A stretch of DNA of 64,000 nt from Nitrosomonadales bacterium (GCA_016177795.1 JACOUM010000007.1:186001-250000), one strand, 5' to 3'; shown: positions 35,592-45,318, counted from the stretch's first letter. The notes: generated by a model from the letters alone, not told the origin. Made by a program: numbers and translations.

Positions 35592-37603
35592 TCACGGCTC
35601 GGCCTGCATCCCTGACTGAAATATTTTCACGTTGTTGCGCCCGCTCTGCTTGGCGTGATACATGGCAATGTCGGCATGTTTGAGCAGTTGCTCCTCGTTG
35701 CTGCCGTGTTCGGGATAGACGGCCACACCGATGCTGCAGGAAATGTCCAGGCGATGGCCGGCCAGTTCAAAGGGCTGGCAAAGGGCATAGCGGATCTTTT
35801 CAGCAACCAGCATTGCATCCGGCTCCGCGTCAATGGTCGGCAGCAGCACGATGAATTCGTCACCGCCTAGCCGCGCCGCAGTATCCGATTCGCGCATGCA
35901 ATCCTGCAGGCGTCTTGCCACCTCCTGCAGCAACAGGTCGCCGATGTCATGGCCGAGCTCATCATTGATCGGCTTGAACCTGTCCAGATCGACAAACATC
36001 AGCGCCAGACGGGTCCTGTCACGCCTGGCCTTGGCCAACGCCTGGCGGATGCGGTCGGCAATCAGCGTCCGGTTGGGCAAATGCGTGAGCGCATCATAAT
36101 GCGCCAGATAATCTGCCCGGTCCTCTTTCAGCTTGCGCCCGGTCACATCGTCGTAGACCGCCACAATCTCCCCGCAGCGCAGCTTCATCACATAATTCTC
36201 GCGCCAGCCGCTGACGCGCTCGTCCTGATAAAAAGCCGGACATTGTTCTGCCACGCCGCTTTTCCAGACGCGGCGAAATGCCTCAAGCAAGCCCATTTTT
36301 GTAACGCCCGGAAAGACCTCCGTCACATTCCTGCCGATCACCTCTTCGCTGCTGATCTTTTCGATGCGTTCCGCCGCAGGGTTGAAGGCGGTAATTGTGA
36401 ACTCCCGGCCGTCCGGCGACGCGCGATATATCGCAACGCCGCTGTTCAGGTGTTCGAACATTTCCTTCAGGCGCGCCTCGTTTTCTGCAAAGTACTCTGC
36501 CGTCTGCAGGGCGCGTTTCCAGTCCCGCACCAGCAGCCAGGCAAACAGAGTCAGCAACAGGCTCACGGCCGTGGCTGCGTTCACGACGATCTGCGGCTTT
36601 TCCCGGTCCAGTTGCGCCTCGAAAGCGGGCAGCGAGTAGGTTGCCATCGTCCACTTGTGGCCGGCAATATCCAGATGCCGTACGGCGCGCAGAAGCGGTG
36701 ATATCCCGGCACCATCACGGCTGGAGTCGTACATCATGGTTCTGTCGGGCAACTCATCGCCATCGTAGATTTCGATGTCAAGCCCGGCAGCATGTTCACC
36801 GAGAATGCCGTCCATCAGGTCATCCATGCGGAATGGCGCATAGACCCAGCCGACAATGTTGGCGCGGCGCTCGTCGAGAGTATCGAGCGGTGCGCCGTTT
36901 CTGTACACCGGCAGATACATCAGGAATCCGGCCTGCACACGCTTGTCGGTTTCCATTTCCATCAGCAGCCTGACCTTGCCGGAGATAACTGCCTTGCCGG
37001 AATCACGCGCCCGCTCCATGGCGGCGCGCCGCACTCCCAGCCCGGAATCTCCGGGCCGGGGATGCGCCATGTCACTGAACATGTCGTAGCCGAAGGCGCG
37101 CCGGTTACGCTCGTCAAACGGCTCGAGATAAATGACCGAGGTGTAGATTTCGCGCGCGCCTTCCGGATGAATGGTGTAGTCGGGAAAGCCCTGCTTGCGG
37201 ATCGCATCGATATGCTGCTGTTTCTGCTGCGGCGGCACGATCAGCGCAAAGCCAATACCCCGAATACCCGGATAGTTTTCTTCGAGACGCAACGCACTGG
37301 CATAGGCGTGAACTCGTCGCGTTCGACACTGACGGAGGCGGCAAACAAGCCTCTCGCCCCGCGCAGCACCTGCTCGTAAGCTGCCATACGCCGCTCGGTG
37401 CGTATTGCTGCTTCGTGTACGCGTGAATCAAAATCGGCTTGCAGATACTGCATGGCGTTCTGTCGCGCATCCTGCCATAACTGATGTGTAATGATCAGGG
37501 AAACGGCGAGAATCAGGAGCGGCAGGAACCGGACAAGATGCAACTTCGCCGCACCCGGATTGGGGTGAGAGGACGGGATCAGTGTGTTTGCTTTCATGTG
37601 CAT
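35592..37603 (-). pseudogene. CHASE-PAS-GGDEF diguanylate cyclase, split by a single-base frameshift
   Basis: Two overlapping frames together make one ~670-residue protein. The first (start ATG 37603, GGAGG upstream) gives a membrane helix (FLPLLILAVSLIITHQLW) and the start of a CHASE domain up to EQVLRGARGLFAASVSVERDEF. The second continues seamlessly from AYASALRLEENYPGIRGIGF through the rest of CHASE, a second helix (AATAVSLLLTLFAWLLV), PAS and a GGDEF domain with intact RLGGDEFIVLLP. The frames shift near 37307-37311, where one base is missing between the codons for DEF and AYAS. Either a recent inactivating mutation or a sequencing error; everything else looks intact. Confidence 0.82.
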
Positions 37604-37723
37604 CAATTCCTCCGGAACCATGCAAACATGCATAAACAAATCAACCTTCGAACCTTCGCGGCTCATGCTACGCGCCGCCACAGGAGAATGCAATGCGGAC
37701 AGATGCGATGATTGCAGAAACGG

Positions 37724-39220
37724 TTAACCCTGCCGGTCCATCCTGCGGTACTGCACGGCTTCGGCGATGTGTGACGCCAGAATATTTCCGCTGCCGGCCA
37801 GATCGGCAATGGTCCGCGCCACTTTGAGCACGCGGTGGTAGGCGCGCGCCGAAAGGTTGAGGCGGCTGATGGCTTGTTGCAGCAATGCGGCGCCCTGCGC
37901 ATCGGGAGCGCATAGTGCATCGATCTCGGTCACCGAGAGTAGTGCGTTGGCTTTGTCCTGTCGCGCCAGCTGGCGTTGCCGCGCCATCTCGACGCGCGCC
38001 TGCAAATCTGCGCTGGTTTCGCCATCCGCCTTGTTGAGCAGGTCGTCCCGCGCCACGGCTGGCACTTCGATCTGGATGTCGATGCGATCCAGAAACGGGC
38101 CTGATATTTTGCTGCGGTAACGCGCCACCTGATCCGGTGTGCAGCGGCATTTGCCGTTGTAATGGCCGAGGTAGCCGCACGGGCACGGATTCATCGCCGC
38201 GATGAGCTGGAATTGCGCCGGAAAATCGGCGCGCCGCGCGGCGCGCGAGATGGTGATATGCCCCGATTCCAGCGGTTCGCGCAGCACTTCCAGCACGTTG
38301 CGCTCGAATTCCGGCAGCTCGTCGAGGAACAGCACGCCGTGCAACGCCATCGAGATTTCGCCGGGACGCGGATTGCTGCCGCCGCCGACCAGCGCCACGC
38401 CGGAAGCGGTATGATGCGGCGCGCGATACGGGCGCGTCTTCCATTTGGCCACATCGAAACTGCCATCCAGCGATTGCACGGCGGCGCTCTGCAATGCTTC
38501 TGCTTCGGACATCTGCGGCAGGATGCCGGGAAAGCGCGCCGCCAGCATCGACTTGCCGGTGCCGGGCGGGCCGACCATCAGCACGCTGTGTCCGCCGGCC
38601 GCGGCGATTTCCAGCGCGCGCTTGGCCTGCGCCTGGCCTTTCACCTCGCGCATATCCGGGTAACGCGGCGCGACGGTTTGCGGCTGGCTGACATACGGCG
38701 CGAGCGCTTCACGGCCGGCGAGATGCGCGGCGACCTGCAGCAGCGACTGCGCCGGATACACGGTCGCCTCCTCCACCAGCGCGGCTTCGGCGGCATTGGC
38801 CCGGGGCAGGATGAAGGCGCGTCCCTTGCTGGCGGCGCGGTAGGTCATCGCCAATGCGCCGCGTATCGGGCGCAACTCGCCGGTCAGCGCGAGTTCGCCG
38901 GCGTATTCGTATTCGGCGAGTTTATCGGAGGGAATCTGCCCGGTCGCGGCGAGGATGCCGAGCGCGATGGGCAGATCGAAACGTCCGCTTTCCTTGGGCA
39001 GGTCGGCGGGCGCAAGGTTGACGGTGATACGGCGTGCGGGAAAATCGAAGCGGCAGTTCTGCAACGCGGCGCGCACACGATCCTTGCTTTCCTTGACTTC
39101 AGTTTCCGGCAAACCGACGATGGTGAAATTGGGCAGGCCGTTGGCGAGATGCACCTCGACGGTCACCAAAGCCGCCTCCATGCCGGAGAGTGCGCGGCTG
39201 TACAGCACAGCCAAGCCCAT
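37724..39220 (-). CDS. comM: ComM/YifB family Mg-chelatase-like AAA+ ATPase
   Basis: A hexameric helicase that promotes branch migration during natural transformation. 498 residues: N-terminal Lon-like domain (ANGLPNFTIVGLPETEVKES), Walker A MVGPPGTGKSMLAARF, Walker B GVLFLDELPEF, and the zinc-type loop CPCGYLGHYNGKCRC. The C-terminal Mg_chelatase_C domain (LSARAYHRVLKVARTIADL) is intact. Monocistronic or coupled with ubiK two bases upstream. Confidence 0.94.
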   Translation of the reverse strand: MGLAVLYSRALSGMEAALVTVEVHLANGLPNFTIVGLPETEVKESKDRVRAALQNCRFDFPARRITVNLAPADLPKESGRFDLPIALGILAATGQIPSDKLAEYEYAGELALTGELRPIRGALAMTYRAASKGRAFILPRANAAEAALVEEATVYPAQSLLQVAAHLAGREALAPYVSQPQTVAPRYPDMREVKGQAQAKRALEIAAAGGHSVLMVGPPGTGKSMLAARFPGILPQMSEAEALQSAAVQSLDGSFDVAKWKTRPYRAPHHTASGVALVGGGSNPRPGEISMALHGVLFLDELPEFERNVLEVLREPLESGHITISRAARRADFPAQFQLIAAMNPCPCGYLGHYNGKCRCTPDQVARYRSKISGPFLDRIDIQIEVPAVARDDLLNKADGETSADLQARVEMARQRQLARQDKANALLSVTEIDALCAPDAQGAALLQQAISRLNLSARAYHRVLKVARTIADLAGSGNILASHIAEAVQYRRMDRQG

Positions 39221-39222
39221 GA

Positions 39223-39471
39223 TTACTCTGCGGCCGCGGTGCGTTGCGCTTCCAGCTGCGCGACGCGCATCTCCAGCAGGATAAGTTGTTCACGGGTAAG
39301 CGTCAGCAGTTGCGCCTGCACGTCGAATTCCTCGCGCGTGATCAGATCAAGTTTGGCGAAGCCTTGCATCAGCAGCGCGCGGGCGTTTTTTTCAATGTCC
39401 TTGGCGGGGCTGTTTTTGATCACCTCGCTTAATTTGGCGGACAGTTCATCAAAGAATTTTGCGTTAAGCAT
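39223..39471 (-). CDS. ubiK: ubiquinone biosynthesis accessory factor UbiK (BMFP family)
   Basis: An 82-residue protein, mostly helical, that assists ubiquinone synthesis enzymes and binds membranes. N-terminal amphipathic part FFDELSAKLSEVIKNSPAKD and KNARALLMQGFAKLDLITRE, then a C-terminal coiled coil QLLTLTREQLILLEMRVAQL, give the standard YqiC/BMFP profile. It ends three bases before comM, an order seen in other betaproteobacteria. Confidence 0.9.
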   Translation of the reverse strand: MLNAKFFDELSAKLSEVIKNSPAKDIEKNARALLMQGFAKLDLITREEFDVQAQLLTLTREQLILLEMRVAQLEAQRTAAAE

Positions 39472-39531
39472 GATGTTGAGTCTCCCGTAGTTAAGGTGTC
39501 CCCAGAGTGTAACAAGTTACGCGCCTGCCCG

Positions 39532-39579
39532 CCGCACCTGTCGGGTGCGGAGAAGGCCAAATGCGCACCAGGATCATGC
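39532..39579 (+). promoter_or_regulatory. two NtrC-type enhancer sites
   Basis: Site 1, CCGCACCTGTCGGGTGCGG at 39532-39550, is a perfect 7-bp inverted repeat with the NtrC core GCACC-N5-GGTGC. Site 2, GCACCAGGATCATGC at 39565-39579, keeps the left half and TGC on the right. Their centres are about 31 bp apart, three helical turns, and they lie roughly 100-130 bp before the start expected from the sigma54 promoter. Confidence 0.75.
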
Positions 39580-39642
39580 ATCAATCCGGCGCGGCAGCGG
39601 AAACATTATCACAACACATTGTAATGAAAGAATTATTCAATC

Positions 39643-39658
39643 TGGCACGCATCCTGCT
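39643..39658 (+). promoter_or_regulatory. sigma54 promoter of the porin-glnK-amtB operon
   Basis: TGGCACGCATCCTGCT: -24 element with GG at 39644-39645 and -12 element with GC at 39656-39657, exactly 10 bp between GG and GC. It matches TGGCACG-N4-TTGC(A/T) with one mismatch and sits 53 bp before the porin start. Confidence 0.8.
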
Positions 39659-39710
39659 CAATGGAAGCATGTGGATACCGTTATCCCGTTCTCAACCCAG
39701 GAAAGGAATC

Positions 39711-40556
39711 ATGATGAATACGAATAAGGCTGGTTTCCGTATAGCAAAAAGCAAGCTGTTGAGTTCGTTGATGTTGGTTGCATTGGCAACCCCGGGCCTC
39801 GCGCCGGCCGAGGAAAGCGAAACCACCCGTCACAAGGAAGGCGAACATGTCATTCCCGCATCTGACCACACGCTTAGCGCAAACATTGGCTTCACCACCG
39901 ACTACATTTTCCGCGGCATTTCGCAGACTTCGCACAACCCGGCGGTGCAGGGCGGCATCGATTTCGCCCATGCCGGTGGCCTGTATGCCGGAATATGGGG
40001 TTCGAATGTGAGCTGGATCAGTGATTTCAATGCGGGTGTCAGCTCCAGTCTGGAACTGGATACCTACTTCGGCTTCCGCAACAGCTTTGCCGAGGACTTC
40101 AGCTATGACATCGGTTTCATTCGCTACAACTACCCGGCCAGCAACTATCCGGCCGGTGCGACCAAGGCGGATACCGACGAAATCTATGGCGCGCTCGGCT
40201 ACAAATGGATTGCCGCCAAATATTCCTACGGCCTCGGCAAATTCCTGACCGTGCCCGGCGCAGCGGGCACCAACTATATTGAAGTCAATGCCAGCGTGCC
40301 CTTGGGCGATACCGGTATCACGCTCGGTGCGCATGCGGGCAAACAGACCTACAAGGGCACCGCTGCCGACGCATTGGCACTGGCCGGAACCAGCGCAACT
40401 TATAGCGACTACAAGTTGAGCATTGCCAAGGACATTAACGGCTATGTGATCAGTCTTGCAGCCAGCGACACCAACGCAAGCGGATTCTATACCACCCCGG
40501 CAGGCAAGAATCTGGGGCGCAGCACGGTCGTATTGTCCGTGACACACGCGTTTTAA
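39711..40556 (+). CDS. TorF/TIGR02001-type putative outer membrane porin
   Basis: A 281-residue exported beta-barrel-like protein. The signal peptide (LLSSLMLVALATPGLAPA) is followed by the family blocks NIGFTTDYIFRGISQTSHNP, GLYAGIWGSNVSW, LELDTYFGFRNSFAEDFSYD, and it ends in the outer membrane C-terminal pattern VLSVTHAF (terminal Phe). Start 39711 has GGAAAGGA before it and lies after the sigma54 promoter; the longer open frame starts upstream of that promoter. As the first gene before glnK-amtB it probably admits ammonium or other nitrogen sources. Confidence 0.85.
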   Translation: MMNTNKAGFRIAKSKLLSSLMLVALATPGLAPAEESETTRHKEGEHVIPASDHTLSANIGFTTDYIFRGISQTSHNPAVQGGIDFAHAGGLYAGIWGSNVSWISDFNAGVSSSLELDTYFGFRNSFAEDFSYDIGFIRYNYPASNYPAGATKADTDEIYGALGYKWIAAKYSYGLGKFLTVPGAAGTNYIEVNASVPLGDTGITLGAHAGKQTYKGTAADALALAGTSATYSDYKLSIAKDINGYVISLAASDTNASGFYTTPAGKNLGRSTVVLSVTHAF

Positions 40557-40940
<384 letters not shown>

Positions 40941-40953
40941 GGAGAACTTCATT

Positions 40954-42288
40954 ATGAAGAAATTATCCGTATTTTTTTCACTGCTGGCAGCGTTGTGCAG
41001 CGTGCCCGCAACAGCCTATGCCGAGGACGCCGTTGCGCTCGTCGCAGCGGTGCCCGACAAGGGCGACACCACCTGGATGATGCTGTCCACGCTGCTGGTG
41101 ATCCTGATGATCGTACCGGGCCTGTCGCTGTTCTACGGCGGACTGGTGCGCGCCAAGAACATGCTGTCGGTGCTGTCGCAGGTATTCGCCATCTTCGCGC
41201 TGGTGTCCGTGCTGTGGGTAGTCTACGGCTACACCTTGGCATTCGGTGACGGCGGCGCACTCAATGGCATGATCGGCGACCTGTCCAAACTGTTCCTCGC
41301 CGGCGTGACAGCAGACAGCACGGCAGCCACTTTTACTGATGGCGTGGTGATTCCGGAACTGATCTTCGTCGCCTTCCAGCTCACCTTTGCGGCGATCACC
41401 ACCGCGCTGATCATCGGCGGCTTCGCCGAGCGCATCAAGTTCTCCGCATTGCTGGTGTTTTCCGCACTGTGGTTCACCCTCTCCTACCTGCCGATCGCGC
41501 ACATGGTGTGGGCAAGCGGCGGCTACCTGTTCGAGATGGGTGCGCTGGACTTCGCCGGCGGTACCGTGGTGCACATCAACGCCGGTATCGCGGCGCTGGT
41601 GGGCGCCATCGTGATCGGCAAGCGCATCGGCTACGGCAAGGAACCGATGGCTCCGCATAACCTGCCGATGACCATGATCGGCGCCTCGCTGCTGTGGGTG
41701 GGCTGGTTCGGTTTCAACGCCGGTTCCAACCTTGAAGCCACCGGCGGCGCGGCGCTGGCGTTGCTGAACACCATCGTCGCCACTGCGGCTGCGGCGCTGG
41801 CCTGGATGTTTGCCGAATGGATGTTGCGCGGCAAGCCGTCGATGCTGGGCATCGCATCCGGTGCGGTCGCCGGTCTGGTTGCGGTGACACCGGCAGCCGG
41901 ACTGGTCGGCCCGATGGGCGCGATCATCCTCGGCGCAATCGCCGGCCCGGCCTGCCTGTGGGCGGCGTCCGGCCTGAAGATGGCGCTGGGCTATGACGAC
42001 TCGCTGGACGTGTTCGGCATTCATGCGGTCGGCGGCATCATCGGCGCCATCGGCACCGGCATCTTTGTCTCGCCGGCTCTGGGCGGCGTGGGTGTGGACG
42101 ACTACTCGATGATCGGGCAAGTCATAACGCAGGCGACCGGTGTGCTGGTAACGGTGGCATGGTCCGGCGTGGTCAGCTTCGTGCTGTTCAAGGCGATTGA
42201 CGCGATGATGGGCCTGCGTGTTTCGGAAGAAGCGGAACGCGAAGGGCTGGATACCGCGACCCACGGCGAGCGCGCCTATAACCTGTAA
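40954..42288 (+). CDS. amtB: ammonium transporter AmtB
   Basis: A trimeric ammonium channel. 444 residues with a cleavable signal peptide (FSLLAALCSVPATAYA) and 11 helices; FYGGLVRAKNMLSVLSQVFA, FGFNAGSNLEATGGA, DFAGGTVVHINAGIAALVGA and DDSLDVFGIHAVGGIIGAIG contain the twin pore His residues. It ends with a strong terminator. Cotranscribed with glnK under sigma54/NtrC control. Confidence 0.96.
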   Translation: MKKLSVFFSLLAALCSVPATAYAEDAVALVAAVPDKGDTTWMMLSTLLVILMIVPGLSLFYGGLVRAKNMLSVLSQVFAIFALVSVLWVVYGYTLAFGDGGALNGMIGDLSKLFLAGVTADSTAATFTDGVVIPELIFVAFQLTFAAITTALIIGGFAERIKFSALLVFSALWFTLSYLPIAHMVWASGGYLFEMGALDFAGGTVVHINAGIAALVGAIVIGKRIGYGKEPMAPHNLPMTMIGASLLWVGWFGFNAGSNLEATGGAALALLNTIVATAAAALAWMFAEWMLRGKPSMLGIASGAVAGLVAVTPAAGLVGPMGAIILGAIAGPACLWAASGLKMALGYDDSLDVFGIHAVGGIIGAIGTGIFVSPALGGVGVDDYSMIGQVITQATGVLVTVAWSGVVSFVLFKAIDAMMGLRVSEEAEREGLDTATHGERAYNL

Positions 42289-42307
42289 GTTGTTCCGGCA
42301 GTAAACC

Positions 42308-42336
42308 AAAGGGCGCCGCGCGGACGCCCTTTTTTT
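42308..42336 (+). terminator. rho-independent terminator after amtB
   Basis: AAAGGGCG (42308-42315) pairs with CGCCCTTT (42325-42332), followed by a run of T to 42336. It is 20 bp beyond the amtB stop. Confidence 0.9.
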
Positions 42337-42337
42337 G

Positions 42338-42365
42338 TGCCCTGTTCCGCGCACTGAACAGGGCA
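42338..42365. other. second hairpin downstream of amtB
   Basis: TGCCCTGTTC (42338-42347) and GAACAGGGCA (42356-42365) form a perfect 10-bp stem with an 8-nt loop immediately after the amtB terminator and 16 bp before the NtrC-type site of nirB. It lacks a T-tract; it may be a back-up terminator. Confidence 0.5.
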
Positions 42366-42380
42366 TATTCAATTTGCGCG

Positions 42381-42395
42381 GCACCAGGTTCGTGC
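42381..42395 (+). promoter_or_regulatory. NtrC-type enhancer site upstream of nirB
   Basis: GCACCAGGTTCGTGC keeps the GCAC/GTGC inverted core with NtrC spacing (one mismatch to GCACC-N5-GGTGC). Its centre is about 112 bp upstream of the start predicted from the sigma54 promoter. Confidence 0.6.
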
Positions 42396-42473
42396 GCGCC
42401 GCAAGCGAACTCGCCTGCTGCTCGCCATGAGATTAGCCAGTTGATTCAATCTATTGGGAACGTTGCGGCATGC

Positions 42474-42489
42474 TGGCACAGGTTTTGCT
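42474..42489 (+). promoter_or_regulatory. sigma54 promoter of nirBD
   Basis: TGGCACAGGTTTTGCT: GG at 42475-42476 and GC at 42487-42488 with the required 10-bp interval, and preceding C gives the full CTGGCAC. It lies 45 bp before nirB and indicates assimilatory, nitrogen-limited expression. Confidence 0.85.
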
Positions 42490-42533
42490 GATGACATATA
42501 TGTGTATGTGAATCGTAACGCGGGAGTGATGCA

Positions 42534-45038
42534 ATGAAAAAACTGAAACTGGTAATGGCCGGCAACGGCATGGCGGGGATGCGCACGCTGGAAGAATTGC
42601 TCAAGCTGGCACCGAACCTGTACGACATCACCGTGTTCGGCGCCGAACCGCACGGCAACTACAACCGTATCCTGCTGTCGCCGGTGCTTGCCGGAGAAAT
42701 GACGATCAAGGACATCATGCTCAACGATGTCGACTGGTACGCGCAAAACGGCATCACCCTGCACATGAACAAGAGAGTGACGCAGATCGACCGCATGCGG
42801 CGCAAGGTGATCGCCGCAGACGGCACCGAAGCCGATTACGACCGCCTGCTGCTCGCTACCGGTTCCAATCCGGTCATGCTGCCGGTGCCGGGCAGCGATC
42901 TGCCCGGCGTGATTGCCTACCGCGACATCAAGGACACCGACGAGATGATCGAGGCCGCGTCGCATTACCGCCATGCGGTGGTGATCGGCGGCGGCCTGCT
43001 CGGGCTGGAAGCGGCCAACGGCCTCAAGCTGCGCGGCATGGACGTGACTGTGGTGCACCTGATGCCGTGGCTGATGGAGCGCCAGCTCGACCGCACCGCC
43101 GCCGGCCTGCTGCAGCAATCGCTGGAGGCCAAAGGACTCAAATTCGCGCTGGAAAAGCAGACGGCAGAACTGATCGCCGGAGAATCGGGACGTGTGTCCG
43201 CAATCAAATTTAAAGATGGCGAAACGCTGCCCGCCGACCTGGTGGTGATGGCGGTCGGCATCCGCCCCGACACCGGGCTGGCCGAGGCCGCCGGGCTGCA
43301 TTGCGAGCGCGGTGTGGTGGTGAACGACACGATGCAGACCTACGATCCGCGCATCTACGCGGTGGGCGAATGCGTGTCGCACCGCGGCATTGCCTACGGG
43401 CTGGTGGCGCCGCTGTTCGAGCAGGCCAAGGTGTGCGCCAATCATCTGGCACAGTTCGGCATCAGCCGCTATACCGGCTCGGTGACGTCGACCAAGCTCA
43501 AGGTGACCGGCATCGACCTGTTTTCCGCCGGTGACTTCACCGGAAGCGAAGGCACCGAGGAAATCGTGCTGAGCGACCCTTCCGGCGGCGTATACAAGAA
43601 GCTGGTGCTCAAGGACGACAAAATCGTCGGCGGCGTGCTGTACGGCGACACCGCGGACGGCTCCTGGTATTTCCAGCTATTGCGCGACGGCCAGAATATC
43701 CGCGAGTTGCGCAATCATCTGATGTTCGGCCAGAACCATCTCGGCAATGCCGGCTACCAGGGCCGCAGCAATGCCGCCGACCTGCCCGACGATTTCGAGG
43801 TATGCGGCTGCAACGGCGTGTGCAAGGGCAGCATCGTCAAGGCGATCAAGGAAAAAGGCCTGTTCACCCTGAATGATGTGCGCAAGCACACCAAGGCGTC
43901 CGCCTCCTGCGGCTCATGCACCGGGCTGGTGGAACAGATCCTCGCCTCCACCGTGGGCGGCGCCTACCAGCCTGCGGATGTCAGCAGAAAAGCGCTGTGC
44001 GGCTGCACCGATTACACCCATGAAGAAATCCGCAAGGCGATCGTCGAGCGCAAGCTGAAATCGATTCCGGAGGCGATGGGATTTTTCGAGTGGCGCAACG
44101 TGAACGGCTGCACTTCCTGCCGCCCGGCGCTCAACTACTATCTGTTGTGCGCCTGGCCGCATGACTACCGGGACGATCCGCAGTCGCGCTTCATCAACGA
44201 ACGCGCCCACGCCAATATCCAGAAGGACGGCACCTATTCGGTCATGCCGCGCATCTACGGCGGGATGACCACACCCGCGCAGCTGAAGCGCATCGCCGAA
44301 GTGGCGGAGAAATATGCCGTGCCGGCGGTGAAGGTCACCGGCGGCCAGCGCATCGACCTGCTCGGCGTGAAGAAGGAAAACCTGCCGAAAGTCTGGGCCG
44401 ATCTCGGCATGCCTTCCGGCTTTGCTTACGGCAAGTCGATTCGCACGGTGAAGACCTGCGTCGGCTCGGAATGGTGCCGTTTCGGCGTGCAGGATTCGAC
44501 CAATCTTGGCATCGTTCTGGAGCAGGCGCTCGACCGCATGTGGGCGCCGCACAAGGTCAAGCTTGCCGTGTCCGGCTGCCCGCGCAACTGCGCCGAGGCC
44601 ACCATCAAGGATGTCGGCATCGTCGGCGTCGATTCCGGCTGGGAAATCTACGTCGCCGGCAACGGCGGCATCAAGGCGGAAGTGTCGCAGTTTCTCGCCA
44701 AGGTGAAGAGCGCGGAGGAGGTGATGGAATATGCGGGCGCCTTCATCCAGCTCTACCGCGAAGAGGCGCGCTACCTCGACCGCACCGTGCACTGGGTGCA
44801 GCGCGTCGGCATGGACTACGTGAAGAAACGCATCGTGGCGGATGCCGCGGGGCGCCAGGCGCTTTATCAGCGGCTCAAGGATGCGTTGCGCGACGAAAAA
44901 GACCCATGGGAGGAGATTGTGTGCGCAACATGGCAGCGCAGCGTAGCGGCGCGGGAGTTCGTGCCGATCAGTTTTCAATCGCAACAATTACATTCAGGAG
45001 AAGACCATGAGCGAATGGACAATGGTATGCCCGCTTGA
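42534..45038 (+). CDS. nirB: NADH-dependent assimilatory nitrite reductase large subunit NirB
   Basis: Six-electron reduction of nitrite to ammonium in the cytoplasm. 834 residues in the usual order: FAD-binding (MAGNGMAGMRTLEEL), NADH-binding (VVIGGGLLGLEAANGLKLRG), BFD-type [2Fe-2S] (CGCNGVCKG, CGSCTGLVEQIL), ferredoxin-like half domain, then siroheme/[4Fe-4S] ligands in KTCVGSEWCRFG and VSGCPRNCAEAT. The gene ends 32 bp inside nirD, a longer overlap than usual. Start ATG 42534 has GGGAG upstream and follows the sigma54 promoter. Confidence 0.95.
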   Translation: MKKLKLVMAGNGMAGMRTLEELLKLAPNLYDITVFGAEPHGNYNRILLSPVLAGEMTIKDIMLNDVDWYAQNGITLHMNKRVTQIDRMRRKVIAADGTEADYDRLLLATGSNPVMLPVPGSDLPGVIAYRDIKDTDEMIEAASHYRHAVVIGGGLLGLEAANGLKLRGMDVTVVHLMPWLMERQLDRTAAGLLQQSLEAKGLKFALEKQTAELIAGESGRVSAIKFKDGETLPADLVVMAVGIRPDTGLAEAAGLHCERGVVVNDTMQTYDPRIYAVGECVSHRGIAYGLVAPLFEQAKVCANHLAQFGISRYTGSVTSTKLKVTGIDLFSAGDFTGSEGTEEIVLSDPSGGVYKKLVLKDDKIVGGVLYGDTADGSWYFQLLRDGQNIRELRNHLMFGQNHLGNAGYQGRSNAADLPDDFEVCGCNGVCKGSIVKAIKEKGLFTLNDVRKHTKASASCGSCTGLVEQILASTVGGAYQPADVSRKALCGCTDYTHEEIRKAIVERKLKSIPEAMGFFEWRNVNGCTSCRPALNYYLLCAWPHDYRDDPQSRFINERAHANIQKDGTYSVMPRIYGGMTTPAQLKRIAEVAEKYAVPAVKVTGGQRIDLLGVKKENLPKVWADLGMPSGFAYGKSIRTVKTCVGSEWCRFGVQDSTNLGIVLEQALDRMWAPHKVKLAVSGCPRNCAEATIKDVGIVGVDSGWEIYVAGNGGIKAEVSQFLAKVKSAEEVMEYAGAFIQLYREEARYLDRTVHWVQRVGMDYVKKRIVADAAGRQALYQRLKDALRDEKDPWEEIVCATWQRSVAAREFVPISFQSQQLHSGEDHERMDNGMPA

Positions 45039-45318
45039 AGAAATTCCCCGTCTGGGTTCACGGGTAGTGCAAACCGGGGATGGCGATGTCGCGGTGTTCC
45101 GCAATGGTGCGGACGAGGTTTTTGCGCTGCGCGACCAGTGCCCGCACAAGGGCGGGCCGCTGTCGCAGGGCATCGTCTTCGACCGGCGCGTCGCCTGCCC
45201 GCTGCACGGCACGACTGTCCATCTCGACAGCGGCGAAGCCGCCGCGCCCGACAAGGGTTGCACGCACAAATACCGCGTGCGGGTGGACAAGGGCGATGTA
45301 TATCTATGGAACCTCTGA
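45007..45318 (+). CDS. nirD: nitrite reductase small subunit NirD (Rieske-type)
   Basis: The small subunit of assimilatory NirBD, a Rieske fold protein of 103 residues. It retains both ligand motifs CPHKGG and CPLHG, so a [2Fe-2S] centre is possible. ATG 45007 follows AGGAGA inside the end of nirB. The final codons TGG AAC CTC TGA (W-N-L-stop) are the first bases of a mobile-element terminus, so the natural C-terminus has been replaced or trimmed by the insertion. Confidence 0.93.
   Translation: MSEWTMVCPLEEIPRLGSRVVQTGDGDVAVFRNGADEVFALRDQCPHKGGPLSQGIVFDRRVACPLHGTTVHLDSGEAAAPDKGCTHKYRVRVDKGDVYLWNL

Noticed and set aside
37241-37693. The N-terminal half of the CHASE protein as an independent small gene
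   Set aside because: Its sequence continues in another frame into the CHASE-PAS-GGDEF protein, so it is treated as the 5' part of one frameshifted gene.
42440-42455. Possible FNR-like half site TTGAT upstream of nirB
   Set aside because: The second half (ATCAA) is absent at the required spacing; the sigma54/NtrC elements explain the promoter better.
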